The notes below the pieces were generated by a model. The model had not been told where the DNA came from. It made no database searches and saw only the letters and a program-made list of their open reading frames with translations. 64,000 nucleotides of DNA from Tretioscincus oriximinensis (taxonomy: Eukaryota; Chordata; Lepidosauria; Squamata; Gymnophthalmidae). The stretch covers positions 1 to 64,000 of the forward strand of contig JAJVDF010000255.1 of NCBI GenBank assembly GCA_022410635.1, in the 5' to 3' direction. Both the position numbers and the translations under genes were made by a program. This document shows positions 27,950 to 39,375 of this stretch, one piece after another; within the stretch, counting starts at the first letter, position 1, and each line of letters begins with the position of its first letter.

Positions 27950-28530
27950 GGCAGCAACGTCTGGGCCTCTTCAGCCTCGAAAGACGGCGTTTTGGAGGTG
28001 ATCTGATTGAATTGTATAAAATCATGCATGGGATGGGGGTTTTTTCTCTATCACGCAACACTGGGCCCCGGGGCACTCCTTGAAACAACTGATGGGCAGA
28101 AGAACAGCCATACTGAATCAGGCCAGAGCCCATCTAGTCCAGCATTCTGTCTCACACCATCATACCTCTGAGGACAGACAAGGGAAGGTATTTCTTCACC
28201 CGGAAGCTCATGGGCCTGTAGAATTTACTTCCAGAAGAGGTGATGGTAGCTAGCAGCCTGGGTAGCTTGAAGGCAGGATTGGACAAGTTCGTGGACACTA
28301 AGGGTATAAGTAGCTACTAGGATGGTTCCCTTGATATTGGCACCGAGATGGGGCAACAGCCAGGATCCCTGAAATACCATTTGCAGGGAGTCAAGAACAG
28401 TTTTAAGATTTTTCCTTCTTCTGCTTCAGACTACCCAGGTGCAATTGGTGGGCCTCCGTGTGGGACAGAATGCTGGACCTGGGCTCTGGCCTGATTCAAC
28501 AGGGCTCCTCTTGGATGCTTAGAGAAACTG
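27950..28530 (+). repeat. CR1-b LINE fragment with inverted internal piece
   Basis: Starts at 'ggcctcttcagcctcgaaag' and ends near 'gggctcctctt'. Within it, 28,087-28,160 is a reverse-oriented CR1-b tail ('gccatactgaatcaggccag' and 'gcccatctagtccagcattc'). That is a self-family insertion or rearrangement. Confidence 0.75.
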
Positions 28531-28914
28531 GGGCAGCACCACATTCGTCTTGACCTTGTTAGAACTTGGCTGAAAGACCCCCAGGAAATTCCAGGAAATA
28601 AGAAATTTGTGGGTGGTGGAATCCAGTGGGTGTAGAATCTGGTGGGAGAATAATATAGCGAAGGAACCTAGTCGAATATGCCATGTGGTCGGTCACCAAG
28701 AGGGGATCCTGACTTGGTGGCCTGTTTATACTCCTGGAAAAGTCAGTTTGGGAAAGCTAGGGGTTATCAGTGCAGGATTTAATCTCTCAGAAGTAGTGTT
28801 TCTGTTTCATTAACCACAGACTAGCACATAGAAGTAATTGTGTTTTTTTTTCTTATTCAGTATTGCACTGAGAAATAGACTTTTGAAAATAACTGTGTAT
28901 CTGGTTATGTCATC
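28531..28914 (+). other. Unassigned intronic DNA
   Basis: No repeat recognised. Confidence 0.4.
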
Positions 28915-28993
28915 AATTCGAGGCTTGCCATAGTCTACACTGGCACACAGAAGGCAGATCCTATTCTAAGATATATCCCAGAATAAGGCTCAG
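28915..28993. mobile_element. MITE-1, right half only
   Basis: 'gaggcttgccatagtctaca' to 'cccagaataaggctc'. The left arm is missing. Confidence 0.7.
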
Positions 28994-29049
28994 AGCTCAA
29001 AGGGCCTGAGATAGATTCCATCAGGAGGAATAAGACTGCAATCCAGACG

Positions 29050-29460
29050 TTGCTTATTTATAGATGGGTTCCCCAGCCACCTTCCTACAAGCAGAAAATG
29101 TGTTTCCATAGGTGGGACTGGGTGCAGATTGACTAAAGAGTTATCGTCCCTCCCAGAGCTAGTGCGGTACAAGCTGGGAACTATAGAGCAGGTCCCCACA
29201 CAGACTGGATAGAAGAGGCTGCTGCTCAGACTACACTTCCCAGCATGCCCTGCCTCAACACAAGAACAACTCTCCCTTTTTTTTTACATTTGGGCTGCTG
29301 CTGCTACTACTGCCAGCTTCAATGAAGCTGATGGACATCCAATCTTTTATAATAAGCATTTGTCATGGTGAAAAAAAACAGTGTAGAAAAGCAGGCAGAA
29401 ATACAACTTAAAACCATAAAACAGGAATTTAGGAAGCTGAGAAACAAGAGGTTGGCGATT
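29050..29460 (+). repeat. RZ repeat, best copy
   Basis: Contains 'cttcctacaagcagaaaatg', 'gactacacttcccagcatgc', 'cttcaatgaagctgatggac', 'ttataataagcatttgtcat' and an A-rich end. Five copies occur in the window. The CTTCCCAGCATGCCC core resembles the ZNF143/SBS motif, an observation about sequence only. Confidence 0.7.
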
Positions 29461-29579
29461 TATTATTGTTTGCATCTGGTTACAAATACTATCTGGACTT
29501 CTAAATTCCAGAATACTCAGCTGGGTCAAACCTAAAGGTGCTAATCCATTTACTTATTCCTTCGTTTTTGTATGCTCCG

Positions 29580-29652
29580 GGATTGGCTTATTCCAGAGTA
29601 TCCAAAAAATGCTGAATAAATAAGCAATGGTTGGATGCAACCTGAGTTGCTC
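29580..29652. mobile_element. MITE-3, partial
   Basis: Mirrored 'ggcttattccagagtatcc' and 'gaataaataagcaatggttg', ending in TGGATGCAACC|TGA, the same terminus and TGA flank as 9087-9236. Confidence 0.6.
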
Positions 29653-29947
29653 TAGTGGGAAGGGTGCTGGTTTTCTGGTGGTGCTTGTCTAATGTTTACA
29701 TTTAAATCTTCCTCAGTCCTGATTCAATCCATAACGGGGGTTTGCTCAAATCCAGATTAAACTCATTCTTAAAGAATGAACATTTTTTTATGAAAAAAAA
29801 AAGTGTGAGCAGGACCAAAAGGTTGCATTTTCTTAAAAGAGCCAACAACATTGGGCCTGTCTTTTCTGCCCATCTCTGCGTGTTTCAGATGATTAAATAT
29901 ATTTGAAGGATCTTTTTGGTACATAGTCACGACTCCAATCAATAACA

Positions 29948-30110
29948 TAGGCCCTGTCCCTACTGAGCCTTATTCTGGGTTATATCTCAGTACAGAGCTT
30001 GGTCATCCACATGCCAGTGTAGGCTGTGGCAGGCCCCATTCGGGGCCTGCCATAGCCTACACTAGCATGTAGATGGCACATTCCTGTTCTGAGATATAGC
30101 TCAGAGGGGA
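29948..30110. mobile_element. MITE-1, near-intact
   Basis: GGCCCTGTCCCTACTGAGCC start; centre AGGCCCCATTCGGGGCCT (about 30,031-30,048), with stem arms 'gccagtgtaggctgtgg' and 'ccatagcctacactagc'. Right end eroded ('ctcagaggggac'). Confidence 0.8.
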
Positions 30111-31160
30111 CGTTATGGTGTTTCCTCCCAGTGGAGATTAAGGAAGCACAAACATCCCCAACTTTCAGCACTTAGTTTAATTTCTTACTATTTGCTTGTC
30201 CCTTTTCATGGTGGCTGAACTGTGAGGTTTTATTATTTTGAAAATCAAACTGTACTGTTGGTTTGAGACTACCGGGCAGAGATTTATTCTTAGTTGGTAA
30301 GTGTACCTCCCTGAGGTTAACGAAGAACAGCCTATAACTCTTCACTGAATCAAAAAATGTGAGTCAGCTTTCTTTCGTGCTGGAATAAGCTTTGGGCTGA
30401 AAAGTGAGTAAGAGGCATTTCTTCAGGCTTTGAAACATTGAACATAACAAAGAGGTTGAGTCATGTCATTGCTAGCCGTGCAAGAGGTTTGAAAAGGGAG
30501 TTTGAGTGTGAAATTTCACAAACGTAAGAACAGGCCTGCGATGTGATTTCTGCGTATCTGCTAAGAAATAAATTATGCTGAATTTAGTGGAATTCGTCCC
30601 TGGGAAAACTGCCGTGGGGTTGGTGCCTTGGGAGAATGGGGTAGAGGGAGAAGGAATGGATGACTGATAGATGAAGGTAGAGGAGAAGTTCAGTAAGATG
30701 CCATAATGGTTATCGTGAGTCAGTGGGAAGGCAGCACATTATGGGCAGTAGGCAAGATATAGGAGTATATAATTAACGTGATTGTGACTGAAATCTCCAA
30801 TTGCAGAATAAATAATCCAAAGAATATCCAGAAAGTAAACGAAAATGCTTGGTAGTTAAACATTATAAAGGACCAAGAGCAGGGAGTGAAGCGATGAAAT
30901 TAAGGTTGAGAATGTTATTCCAGATGTGACTCCCCACGGCCTATAGATTGAATGTTATGTATATTGGGAAGGGGGAGGGAGGGAAAAGGAGGAAATTGAA
31001 ACACTATATAAACGTTTTATTATGATTTATTGTATTGAAATGTATTATGGAAAATAATAAAAGTGTTTTAAACTAAAAAAAAAGATACCATGATGGTCAA
31101 ATAGCGGTAGAAAAAAGTGCTATGGGCATGGACTTTGAACTAAATGGGCAAGTGAAATGT
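30111..31160 (+). other. Unassigned intronic DNA
   Basis: AT-rich. An A-rich end near 31,040-31,085 ('aataataaaagtg' then A-run) could be the tail of an unidentified retroelement or processed copy. Confidence 0.35.
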
Positions 31161-31164
31161 ATTT

Positions 31165-31510
31165 AAAAAGAAAGCAGGGGGAACTGGATGCAGGTTGGCT
31201 AAAGAGGGAGCCTTTCTCCCAGGGCTAGCTGTGGTGCAGGATGGCCGCTGCAGTCCACAGAGCAGAGCTCCATGTAGGCTGTGTAGAAGAAACTGCCTAC
31301 TGCTCAGACTACATTTCCCAGCAGGCCCCGCCAGCAGCACAAAACAGCTCCGTTTTACCCTCCTTCAATTTGGACTTCTGCTACTGCCAGCTTCGTGAAG
31401 CTGCTGGGCATCCGAGCTTTTATAATAAGCACTTGTCACCATGAAAAATAGAAAAGGAGGCAAAAATACAACTAACAACCATAAAACTGGAAACAGAAAT
31501 TCTGCAAAAG
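31165..31510 (+). repeat. RZ repeat copy
   Basis: 'ggatgcaggttggctaaaga', 'gactacatttcccagcaggc', 'cttcgtgaagctgctgggca' and 'ttataataagcacttgtcac'. A MITE-1 terminal scrap follows at about 31,555-31,612. Confidence 0.7.
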
Positions 31511-32116
31511 AGGAGAAACCGGAAGCCGGTCGCTTTGTTATTGTTGACAACTGGCACCCTATCTGTTCTGAGATATGTCCCGAATACCCCCTAGTGTGGA
31601 CAAGGCCTCAGTTGTATAATTACAGTTCAGTTCTAAACTCTGAAATCTCTGATCACTTTTATGACCCAGCCAAAACTTCCATAGGGGATCTTATATACAC
31701 GTCATCTATGTCAGTACAAATTCAGTTTTATTGTTTGTACAAAGGAAACCATGTCTGTCCACTCTGCGTTTAGTATCTAGGTAGAAGAACTAAATTCCTC
31801 CCCATCCTTTCCCATGGGGGTCCCTTCCCTTCTTCCCTTCACAGGACATTTCTCACTCCACCCCTTTTACGGCCTCCCTTTGTCCCCAGTTGCTGGAGGG
31901 GGTTTCCTTCCAGCTCTGTCCTTCTCCCCTTGGATGGCACAGGGTCTCCAGTCCCGTCTTTCTTTCTCCATCCCACTTGCTTGCTCCCTAGCTTGGCTAA
32001 GTGTGGTTTTTCTCTGTTCCTCTATCTTGCATTATTGCCCCTGGTCACATGCATACATTTTAAACCATTTTCAGTCCGGAAGAACTAAGCAAGGGGAAAA
32101 TATTTCCTGCTGAAGA

Positions 32117-32345
32117 AGGAGAAGAAGAAGTCTGTTTTTATACTCTTCTTTTATCAACCCAAATGGAATCAAAGCGGCTTCCATAACCCTCTGTCCTTCT
32201 CTTCACAACAGATACCTTGTGAAGTAGGTGGGGCTGTGAGAGCTCTGAAGAACTGGCTAGTCCAAAATCACCCAGGAGGAATGCAGAATCGAACCAGGAG
32301 ACTTCCAGATAAGAATCTAAACTAACCACTACACTAGGCTGACTC
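32117..32345 (-). repeat. SINE-1-like, reverse
   Basis: Left end 'tttttatactcttcttttat', body 'cacaacagataccttgtgaa', and on the right the tRNA-like head 'taaccactacactaggctga'. The B-box equivalent is GAATCGAACCAGG. Confidence 0.7.
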
Positions 32346-32715
32346 TCTGAACCTTGCTGATTTGGACCACAGCCCATCTGGTCCAGCATTCTGGCCCACC
32401 AATTGTACTTGGGCACTCTCAAGCAAAAGAGGGTAAATATTTCACCTGTTCTCAGCTCTCTTCAAATAGCATTTCAGGACTTCTGCCTTTTGCTCCATCA
32501 CGGANGCAGTATCAAGGCATCCATCCTAGAAGCCATTGATATACCTGGCTTCCATGAACTTGTCTAATCCTGTCTTAAAGCTATCTAAGTTACTACCACC
32601 TCTTCTAGAAGGAAATTCCATAGACCCTCTAGGTAAGAAAATACTTTCCCTTGCCTGTCCTAACTCTTCTGCCCATCAGCTTCAAAGCATGCCTCCTTCA
32701 ATGTTTAAAAGTATG
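32346..32715 (-). repeat. CR1-b LINE fragment, reverse
   Basis: Reverse complement of the 3' region: 'cagcccatctggtccagcat', 'ccaccaattgtacttgg', 'gtctaatcctgtcttaaagc'. Cut by the assembly gap. Confidence 0.75.
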
Positions 32716-32770
32716 NNNNNNNNNNNNNNNNNNNNNNNNNNNNNNNNNNNNNNNNNNNNNNNNNNNNNNN
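32716..32770. other. Assembly gap (55 N)
   Basis: A run of N between CR1-b sequence and a G run. The gap size may be nominal. Confidence 0.95.
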
Positions 32771-33689
32771 GGGGGGGATGGATCCAATTTGTTTTTCAGG
32801 GTTAAACGTATAAAGGAGATGGAGTTCAAGGAGAGGAAGTCTGTGGAATAACAATACTGTACCGCACGATCTCCAGTTCTTTCTCTAGAATGTAAAAAGG
32901 CAAACTTTTTGTATTGCTTCCAAGTACAAAGTTTCTTGATTGGTCACTGGAGAGTTGTTGGCCAGTCTGACACCTTTTACAAGAACTTCTGTTATATGAA
33001 ATGTGGTTTATCAGTTTTCTGGATTGGGACCTGCAATGATGCTAATTCATCCTGGCAGAGATTCCAAGAATGATCCAGCGTCTGTGTGCAAATGAAAGCA
33101 GGTGAAACTGCCAATTCATTCGCGCTATTGAGGAATGTCGGATTCTATAGCAACAAAGGCAGGTTGTAAGTCTGATCTCCTTGACAAAGAATAGTCCTTT
33201 ACCCGGGGTGGCTGATATATGAGAAGAAAGTGAACTAAGCCCAGCAGAATAGTTCAACACTTGAGCCCACTTTCCTTGTTTCCTCCCTGTATGTGCCGGG
33301 CTAACATGTGTCTAGTTAGCAGTATCCAGCGGAGTCCACTTTTCATGTATATTTGCTTAAACCACAGTCTTAGACCTTCTATGGTGGAAGTGACTTCTGC
33401 AGCATTTCTGTGGACTTCTCAGAGATTTCAAAGTGGTTTGTCTTAAAAGTGGGCGTCTATATCTTGCCCTTTTGGTTGAAGAAACACCTTTCTTTTCCCC
33501 ACTTTCAGGCACTGTTTTAAAATGAATTCCAGAATGATAGTGTGAGCCTCCAGTAGTGAAGTACCACCATGGCAGAAGGTGTTTTCAGAAAGTGTTTATT
33601 CAGCTCCTGTTGGGACTCTGAACTGTGTCTGCAGTGGTGGGAGTTTTCCAGTCAGGAAATCTCAGTCATTTGGGGTTTAATTCGCATAC
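32771..33689 (+). other. Unassigned intronic DNA with U1 3' scrap
   Basis: 33,465-33,530 holds the U1 3' block ('ggttgaagaaacacctttct'). Otherwise nothing recognised. Confidence 0.35.
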
Positions 33690-33890
33690 AAGAAATAATT
33701 TGGCGTCAGTTCCAGGGGCAGGACCGGAAGTGGTGTCACGCCTGGGCGCCATTCCCGGGAGCAAAGACCAGAAGTGACGTCATTTGTGATGCCACTTCCT
33801 GCCCTGGGGCACCCTTTCCGGAAGGAGGGGCCGGAAGTCACATCACAATGATGTCACTTCTGCCTTGCCCCCCCCCCCAAAGAATTCATG
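33690..33890. repeat. GC-rich degenerate tandem/palindromic repeat
   Basis: Three or four diverged units of GGCCGGAAGTGACGTCAC type, some inverted (TGATGTCACTTCTG), with GGGCACC spacers. Ends at a C run near 33,868. A related block is at about 45,020-45,050. Confidence 0.6.
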
Positions 33891-34929
33891 GGCATTGCTG
33901 CATGAGAATTTGATGATATTGCTTCTTTCCTCCCTCCAACCCAACCACTCCTTCTCTTGTCCGCTGCATACGCTGGGCAATGGCTTCGCATGTGGGCAGG
34001 TAACAGGCTGATATCTACTGGCAGCATGGGGGTAACCAGGCTGATGAGTGAGATTGGGTTGATCCTTCTGGCCCTGGAGTGGAAATCACTGCCTTGTTGC
34101 TTTAGGTGGCTACCTTGGGTGCCGGTGCNTTGTTTGTTTCAGCATCTCCCTTGTGTGCAGCCATTTTGGAGGCGGGGCTTCTGATTTAGGGCTGGAAGTA
34201 CAATCAAGATCTCTGCTTTATGTATATAAAGTATGCTATAAGACTCTGCTTTGGATATTTTCATGTGCCATCAAGACAGTACATAGAATTCCAATCTCTC
34301 CTTTCTTGAAATGGAATTCCTAAGACTTGTCAGACTACTGAAAAAAATCTCTTTTAGTATGAAGTAAAATATCAGATGGGCCATGTGGTAATGTATGGAA
34401 ACTGAACTTTGATNAATAGTTAGTGTTCACAGGTACTTTGCTGAACATTGAATTGTCTTTTGTTCCCTTCCAAGTTTCTTTTTGGCCATAGACAGCTGAT
34501 ACTAGTACATGTGTGGGCAAGCAAGTTGCTAAAATGATTGATTTCTATGAACGTTCGTAAATGTATTTAAAATGTATTTGTTCTGAAGCTTTTAAAAAAC
34601 ATCGAGCGCTATTGCTTCAATCTGTTGCATATCTCGTGCACTTCTTCAGTTACGCAACCGTTTGCTTGTTACTTATCTAATGCATATTGGGTACTGAACG
34701 TGTATTGCTTTAACTGGGTTGTTGTTTTTTCAATTATTATTTCCATCTAATTATTCTGTAAAGGAGTCTTTTCTTTTTCCCCTCCTTGTAGCTTGGAAAG
34801 TTGCATTCATGTTTTGGTTTGGAATTCGGGTGCAGCTACCACTGAGCACACTTGACATTACACCGGGGGTTCCGAAAGCAAAGGTTATAGACGGATCCCT
34901 AAGCATTACCCTATAGGCAGAAAACAGGT
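33891..34929 (+). other. Unassigned intronic DNA
   Basis: No recognisable feature. Confidence 0.35.
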
Positions 34930-35130
34930 TCCTGGTGGCGCAGATTGGATAAAAGAGGCACCCTCCCTCCCAGAGCTAGCTGGGGTGCAGGGCCCTGTGC
35001 AGGCTGGGCAAAAGCAGCTTCCCACATCTTAGATTACACTTCCCAGCAGGGCAGCAATAACACAGCTCCATCCTGCCCTCCTTGCTAGCTTATGCCACCT
35101 TCCTGTAGCTTTGCTGTGTGTGAGTTTTAA
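34930..35130 (+). repeat. RZ repeat, decayed copy
   Basis: 'gattggataaaagaggcacc', 'ccagagctagctggggtgca' and 'gattacacttcccagcaggg'. The 3' half is lost. Confidence 0.6.
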
Positions 35131-35246
35131 AAATAAAATTTAAAAGTATTTTTTTAAAAAAGTAAATACTAGCTGTGTCCAGACAGGATCAATAATCTGC
35201 TTGCAAGTCAAACTTGTGTTACATTTGTCAGAGAAGGATATTAGAA

Positions 35247-35497
35247 CCAGTTTGGTGCAGTGGTTAGAGTGTTGGACTCTTATCAGGTAGTCTCCTGGTT
35301 CGATTCTGCACTTCTCCATAAAGCCAGATGGGTGACCTTGGGCCAGTCACAGTTCTATAGAACTCTCTCAGCCCCACCTACTTCACAGTGTGTCTGTTGT
35401 GCAGAAAGCAACAAAAGCTATATGTGCTGCCCTTTGGTTGGCTGCCCTGAGACCTTCGGGTATAGGGTGGGATATAAGTACAAATAAATAAATAAAC
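35247..35497 (+). repeat. SINE-1 (tRNA-derived), good copy
   Basis: Head 'accagtttggtgcagtggtt' with A box TTAGAGTGTTGG and B box GGTTCGATTCTGC. Body 'gggtgaccttgggccagtca' and 'tcacagtgtgtctgttgtg'. Tail 'gggatataagtac' followed by AAATAAATAAATAA. Confidence 0.88.
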
Positions 35498-35734
35498 TGA
35501 TAGATTTGAAGCTTTAGAGCTAATTATCCAGGGTATCGGTTTACTGGGAGAACCAATTGTCAAATTGCTACATAGAGTTATTGCAAAAAGACTATGATGT
35601 GTGAACAACTTCTGCGATAAAGTGTGAAGGTAAGGGGCAAAGGATTGACAGCAGGCTATCCAATAGCATTCTTCCTCCAGACAGCAAACAGAATGACTGA
35701 CAGGAGAGTACATCGCAAGCTGATAATTTGTTTT

Positions 35735-35885
35735 TGCTTCTTTAATAAATACATATATCAAAAATATAGCTTTTTTATACTGGATTCAAGCTACAAATAT
35801 CATAAAATTATGGATATTTCCAGGTCTTTTTTTTAATGAATTTTGACACATTGTGCTCAAAAGGTTCCTCATCACTAATCTGTAC
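35735..35885. mobile_element. Partner of the 14,960-15,300 element
   Basis: 'gcttctttaataaatacata', 'agctacaaatatcataaaat' and 'aaaaggttcctcatcacta'. hAT-like terminus. Confidence 0.5.
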
Positions 35886-35943
35886 TGTAAAAGATGAATG
35901 AATTAAGACCGGTAAATGTCTATAAAATATTTGCCATGAGCAT

Positions 35944-36240
35944 TGCAGGCACGGATAGCTCAGTTGCTAAGGAAAGGGTCTCTCATCTGGGAGATGGGGT
36001 TTCGAGGCCCTGTGTCGGCAGTGAGGAGGGGTGAGCACCTTCCACTAGCCTGTAGCTCTAGCCAACCCAGGTATTCGAAAGCAAGAATTGCAGCGAAGTG
36101 CAAGTAGATACATGGGAACCACCACAGCCTGGTGGGGAAGATAGAATGCAGGCATTCGGGCAAAAATACCCTTGTAAGCCGCTTTGAGTCCCTTTGAAAG
36201 GTGAGAAAAGCGGGGTATAAGAACCCAGTTCTTCTTCTAA
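35944..36240 (+). repeat. SINE-2 (tRNA-derived), good copy
   Basis: Head 'gcaggcacggatagctcagt' with A box TAGCTCAGTTGC and B box GGTTTCGAGGCCC. Body 'agctctagccaacccaggta' and 'accaccacagcctggtgggg'. 3' end 'tttgagtccctttgaaaggt' with the TTCTTCTTCT tail. Confidence 0.85.
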
Positions 36241-37160
36241 AAGATGTTTTAGTAGTTATTAGAAGTACAATGCTGATATATGTATTGTTTGCTATTATTT
36301 TACCATCCTCTTGTTATATCTGAACACAGCCCTTGGTTTACTTAGAAGGACATTGTGTTGATCATGGTTAAATTTATTCCACAGATAGACCGCATGGATC
36401 TTGGTAATTGGGCAGAAGATAGATAATTTTTTTGGGTTCACTAAACTGGTGCAGCAGATTAGTGATGCTTCTTAATGTAACTGAGCCAAACAGATGTTTA
36501 GTAGGAGGAAAAAAACATATGAAGCTTATAATTTTGACACTGAACTTCTCTGTGCCTGTTCCTATTACCAAAAGTTCTTTAACTTNTAGCGACATTTATC
36601 CTACCACATATCACAACCAATCATAGCTTGGGCAGATTTTCTTTTAAAATTAAAAACAAAGCAATACTTATCCAACCACAATAACCAAACCAGAATTGGT
36701 TTTGTTAAGTTGCAAGCCCTCCTTCTGTTTCATGTGTTTTGTTTTTTCATGGATCATTGAAAAATTCCTGAAGGCCCCAGCGTATCCCCCCCCCCTCTGT
36801 AAATCAAAGCAAATGCAGGATACATAATTTGTAATATATTTTTGGACACACAGTTTTCTTCCGTTAAAGATTATTATCAAAATCGTGTCATTCAAACTCC
36901 CAAGTTATGTCACAGGCTGTAAAGAAAAAAGTCCCATGATGGTTGTGGTTTTTAAAAAACGGGTTAGCAAGTTATTATGGAACGATTCTTGTGGGTGTTT
37001 ATGATAATACACTGCTGGACAAAACTTTCTTCAGTTCCACAATATCCTTTCTGGTCACCACACCTTGTAGAGGAGATTGTGGAACTGGAAATGGTGAAAA
37101 AAATGGCCAAAAGAATGACAAAGCGGCTGGAGCATCTCTCTTATGAAATCAAGCTACAAT
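36241..37160 (+). other. Unassigned intronic DNA
   Basis: AT-rich. A C run at about 36,787 is the only oddity. Confidence 0.35.
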
Positions 37161-38397
37161 GTTTGTTTATTTATTTATTTGTAGCCCGCCCTTCATCTAT
37201 GGTCCCAGGGCAGATAAGTTGCCTATCTAGATTTTCAGAAGGCTTTTGATAAAGTCCCTCATCAAAGGCTCCTAAAAGAGCTCTTCACTCATGGTATAAG
37301 AGGACAGACTTTGTCCTGGATTGGAAACTGGCTAAAAGATAGAAACAGAGGGTAGTATTAAATGAACAAGTTCTCTGTGTGGAAAGTGGTAAGAAGTGGG
37401 GTCTATACTGGGACCTTTGCCTTTCAATATATTCATAAACGATCTGGATGCTGAGGTAAATAGTGAAGTAGCCAAGATCGCTGACGACACTAAACTGTTC
37501 TGGGTACTGAAAACTGAAAATGATTGTAAGGCACTCCAGAGTGATTTATTGAAATTGGATGAGTGGGCATCAAAGTGGCAAATGCACTTCAATTTAAGCA
37601 AGTACAAAGTCACACACATTGGGGCAAAGAACCCCAATTACTCCTACCAACTGATGGGAACCAAGCTTTCTGTGACCGAGCAAGAAAAGGATCTTGGGGT
37701 GTTAGTGGACAGTTCAATGAAGATGTCAACCCAGTGTGCAGCAGCAGCAAAAAAGGCAAATTCCATGTTGGGGATAAATAGGGAAGGAATCGAAAACAAA
37801 GACAGCAAATGTTATTTTGCCTCTTTATAAATCTGTGGTGATGCTACATTTGGAATACTGTGTTCAGTTCTCAAGAGAGATATTATGGAACTAGAGAAGG
37901 TCCAGAAAAGGACAACAAGAATGATCAACGGTCTGGAGCACCTCCCTTATGAAGTCAGGTTTTAACGTCTGCCTCTTTAGCCTCGAAAGTCGACATTTGA
38001 GAGGTGATCTGATTGCAATGTACAAAATCATGCATGGAATGGATAGTGAGAACAGACAAAAGAAAGTTTTTTCACACAGAGGGTCATCAGCCTGTAGAAT
38101 TTACTTCCTGAAGAGGTGGTGGTAGCTAACAGCTTGGATAGCTTCAAGACAGGACTAGACAGGTTTATGGATACCAAGGGTATAAATGGGAACTAGGAGG
38201 GTTTCTGGATGCTGCCTCCGGGATGGAGCAAACAGGCAGGATATCTGAAATACCATTTACAGGGTGTCATGAACAGGAGCATATTTTGCCTTCTTCTGTT
38301 CAAACTGCCCAGGTGCATCTGGTGGGCCTCTGTGTGACACAGAATGCTGGACTAGATGGGCTCTGGCCCGATCCAGTATGGCTCTTCTTATGTTCTT
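37161..38397 (+). repeat. CR1-b LINE with reverse-transcriptase remnant
   Basis: 37,217 onward reads as the palm of a LINE reverse transcriptase (FQKAFDKVPHQRLLKEL, then ILGPLPFNIFINDLD and the ADDTKL motif near 37,480). It continues into the C-terminal segment and 3' UTR, ending in TCTTATGTTCTTA. Endonuclease absent (5'-truncated). The frame is broken near 37,390 and 37,830, so it is inactive. This copy links the many CR1-b tails to a LINE. Confidence 0.9.
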
Positions 38398-38454
38398 AAG
38401 TGAAAAGCAATAGCAATAATAATAAAAATATACATTAGTAAGTATTTCAGGCCT

Positions 38455-38897
38455 CTTCTAATAAAGTTTAGATCTCTTCAGCCTCGAAAGTGAGCAAATA
38501 AGAGGTGATCTAACTGTTACAAAATCATGTATAGATTGAATAAGTTGAATAGAGAAATAATATTTGATCACACCACACTAGGACTAGGGAGCTTCCTTGA
38601 AGATGATGGGCAGAAGAGTTAGAATAGACAAGGGAGAATTCCAGAGGTGGTGGTAGCGAATCTGGATAGCTTCAAGATAGGATTAGATAAATTCATGGAA
38701 GTCAAGTGTCGGAGTAGCTATTAGGATGAGAAAACAGCCAGTATTCCTAAAATACCATTTGCAGGAAATCAAGAGCAGGTGAGAGTTTTGCCTTTTTTGT
38801 TTGTTTGAGATTAATTAGTTCAATTGGTGTCAGACAGAAGGCTGGACAAGATGTGCTGTGGCCTCATTCAGCAGGGCTCCTCTTATGTTCTCTTAAA
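38455..38897 (+). repeat. CR1-b LINE 3' fragment
   Basis: A second copy directly after the first, from 'tctcttcagcctcgaaagtg' to CTCTTATGTTCTC, with small deletions. Confidence 0.75.
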
Positions 38898-39049
38898 GTA
38901 TCTGTTTTTATTTATCACATTTGACCAAGCATGCACCCACATGCTGTTTTTTTCGTGCTGTCCTAACGTTAGGATGGTGCGTGTCATAAGTATATGACAT
39001 GTGTAATATGTGTATATGTATATAGTTTAATGTTTTTACTGTTATAGGT

Positions 39050-39375
39050 TCTACTGTTATAGGTTCCCTTATGTGATTTTGGAGGGAAGATTGAACTTTA
39101 TTTGCACTTGGTTAAGCCCTGGGCATTTTGCCCTGGGATTTTGGAGAGAAACCTTGCCTTTGCAAGAAATGTACATAGTTGCATGGTTTTCGGTGGGAAG
39201 TATTGGCTGCAGTGATTGGCTAGTGTACAGTATATAAGGAGCTCCTCTACCAAAAGACAATCACTGCAGACCAAACTCAGGTTTTATTAAGAGCTGAATA
39301 AACACCTCTGAGCTGAATCACTTTCTGTCTGAGTGCCTCTTTCTGCCATCATTGGCACCACAGTGTGGGTGCCAT
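39050..39375 (+). mobile_element. Candidate solo LTR
   Basis: Begins near TGTTATAGGTTCCC. It has a TATATAAGGAGC promoter-like box at about 39,231 and a GAATAAACACC poly(A) signal at about 39,296, then a T/C-rich stretch ending ...GGCACCACA. About 310 bp with U3-R-U5 order. ACTGTTATAG occurs at both sides, so boundaries are uncertain. No internal retroviral region is adjacent, so this would be a solo LTR. Confidence 0.55.

Noticed and set aside
35247..35330. Functional tRNA gene
   Set aside because: A and B boxes are present but the sequence does not fold as a full cloverleaf and is followed by the SINE body. The same head recurs in every SINE-1 copy.
39050..39375. Complete endogenous retrovirus
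   Set aside because: No gag, pol or env-like sequence adjoins the LTR-like unit. At most it is a solo LTR.
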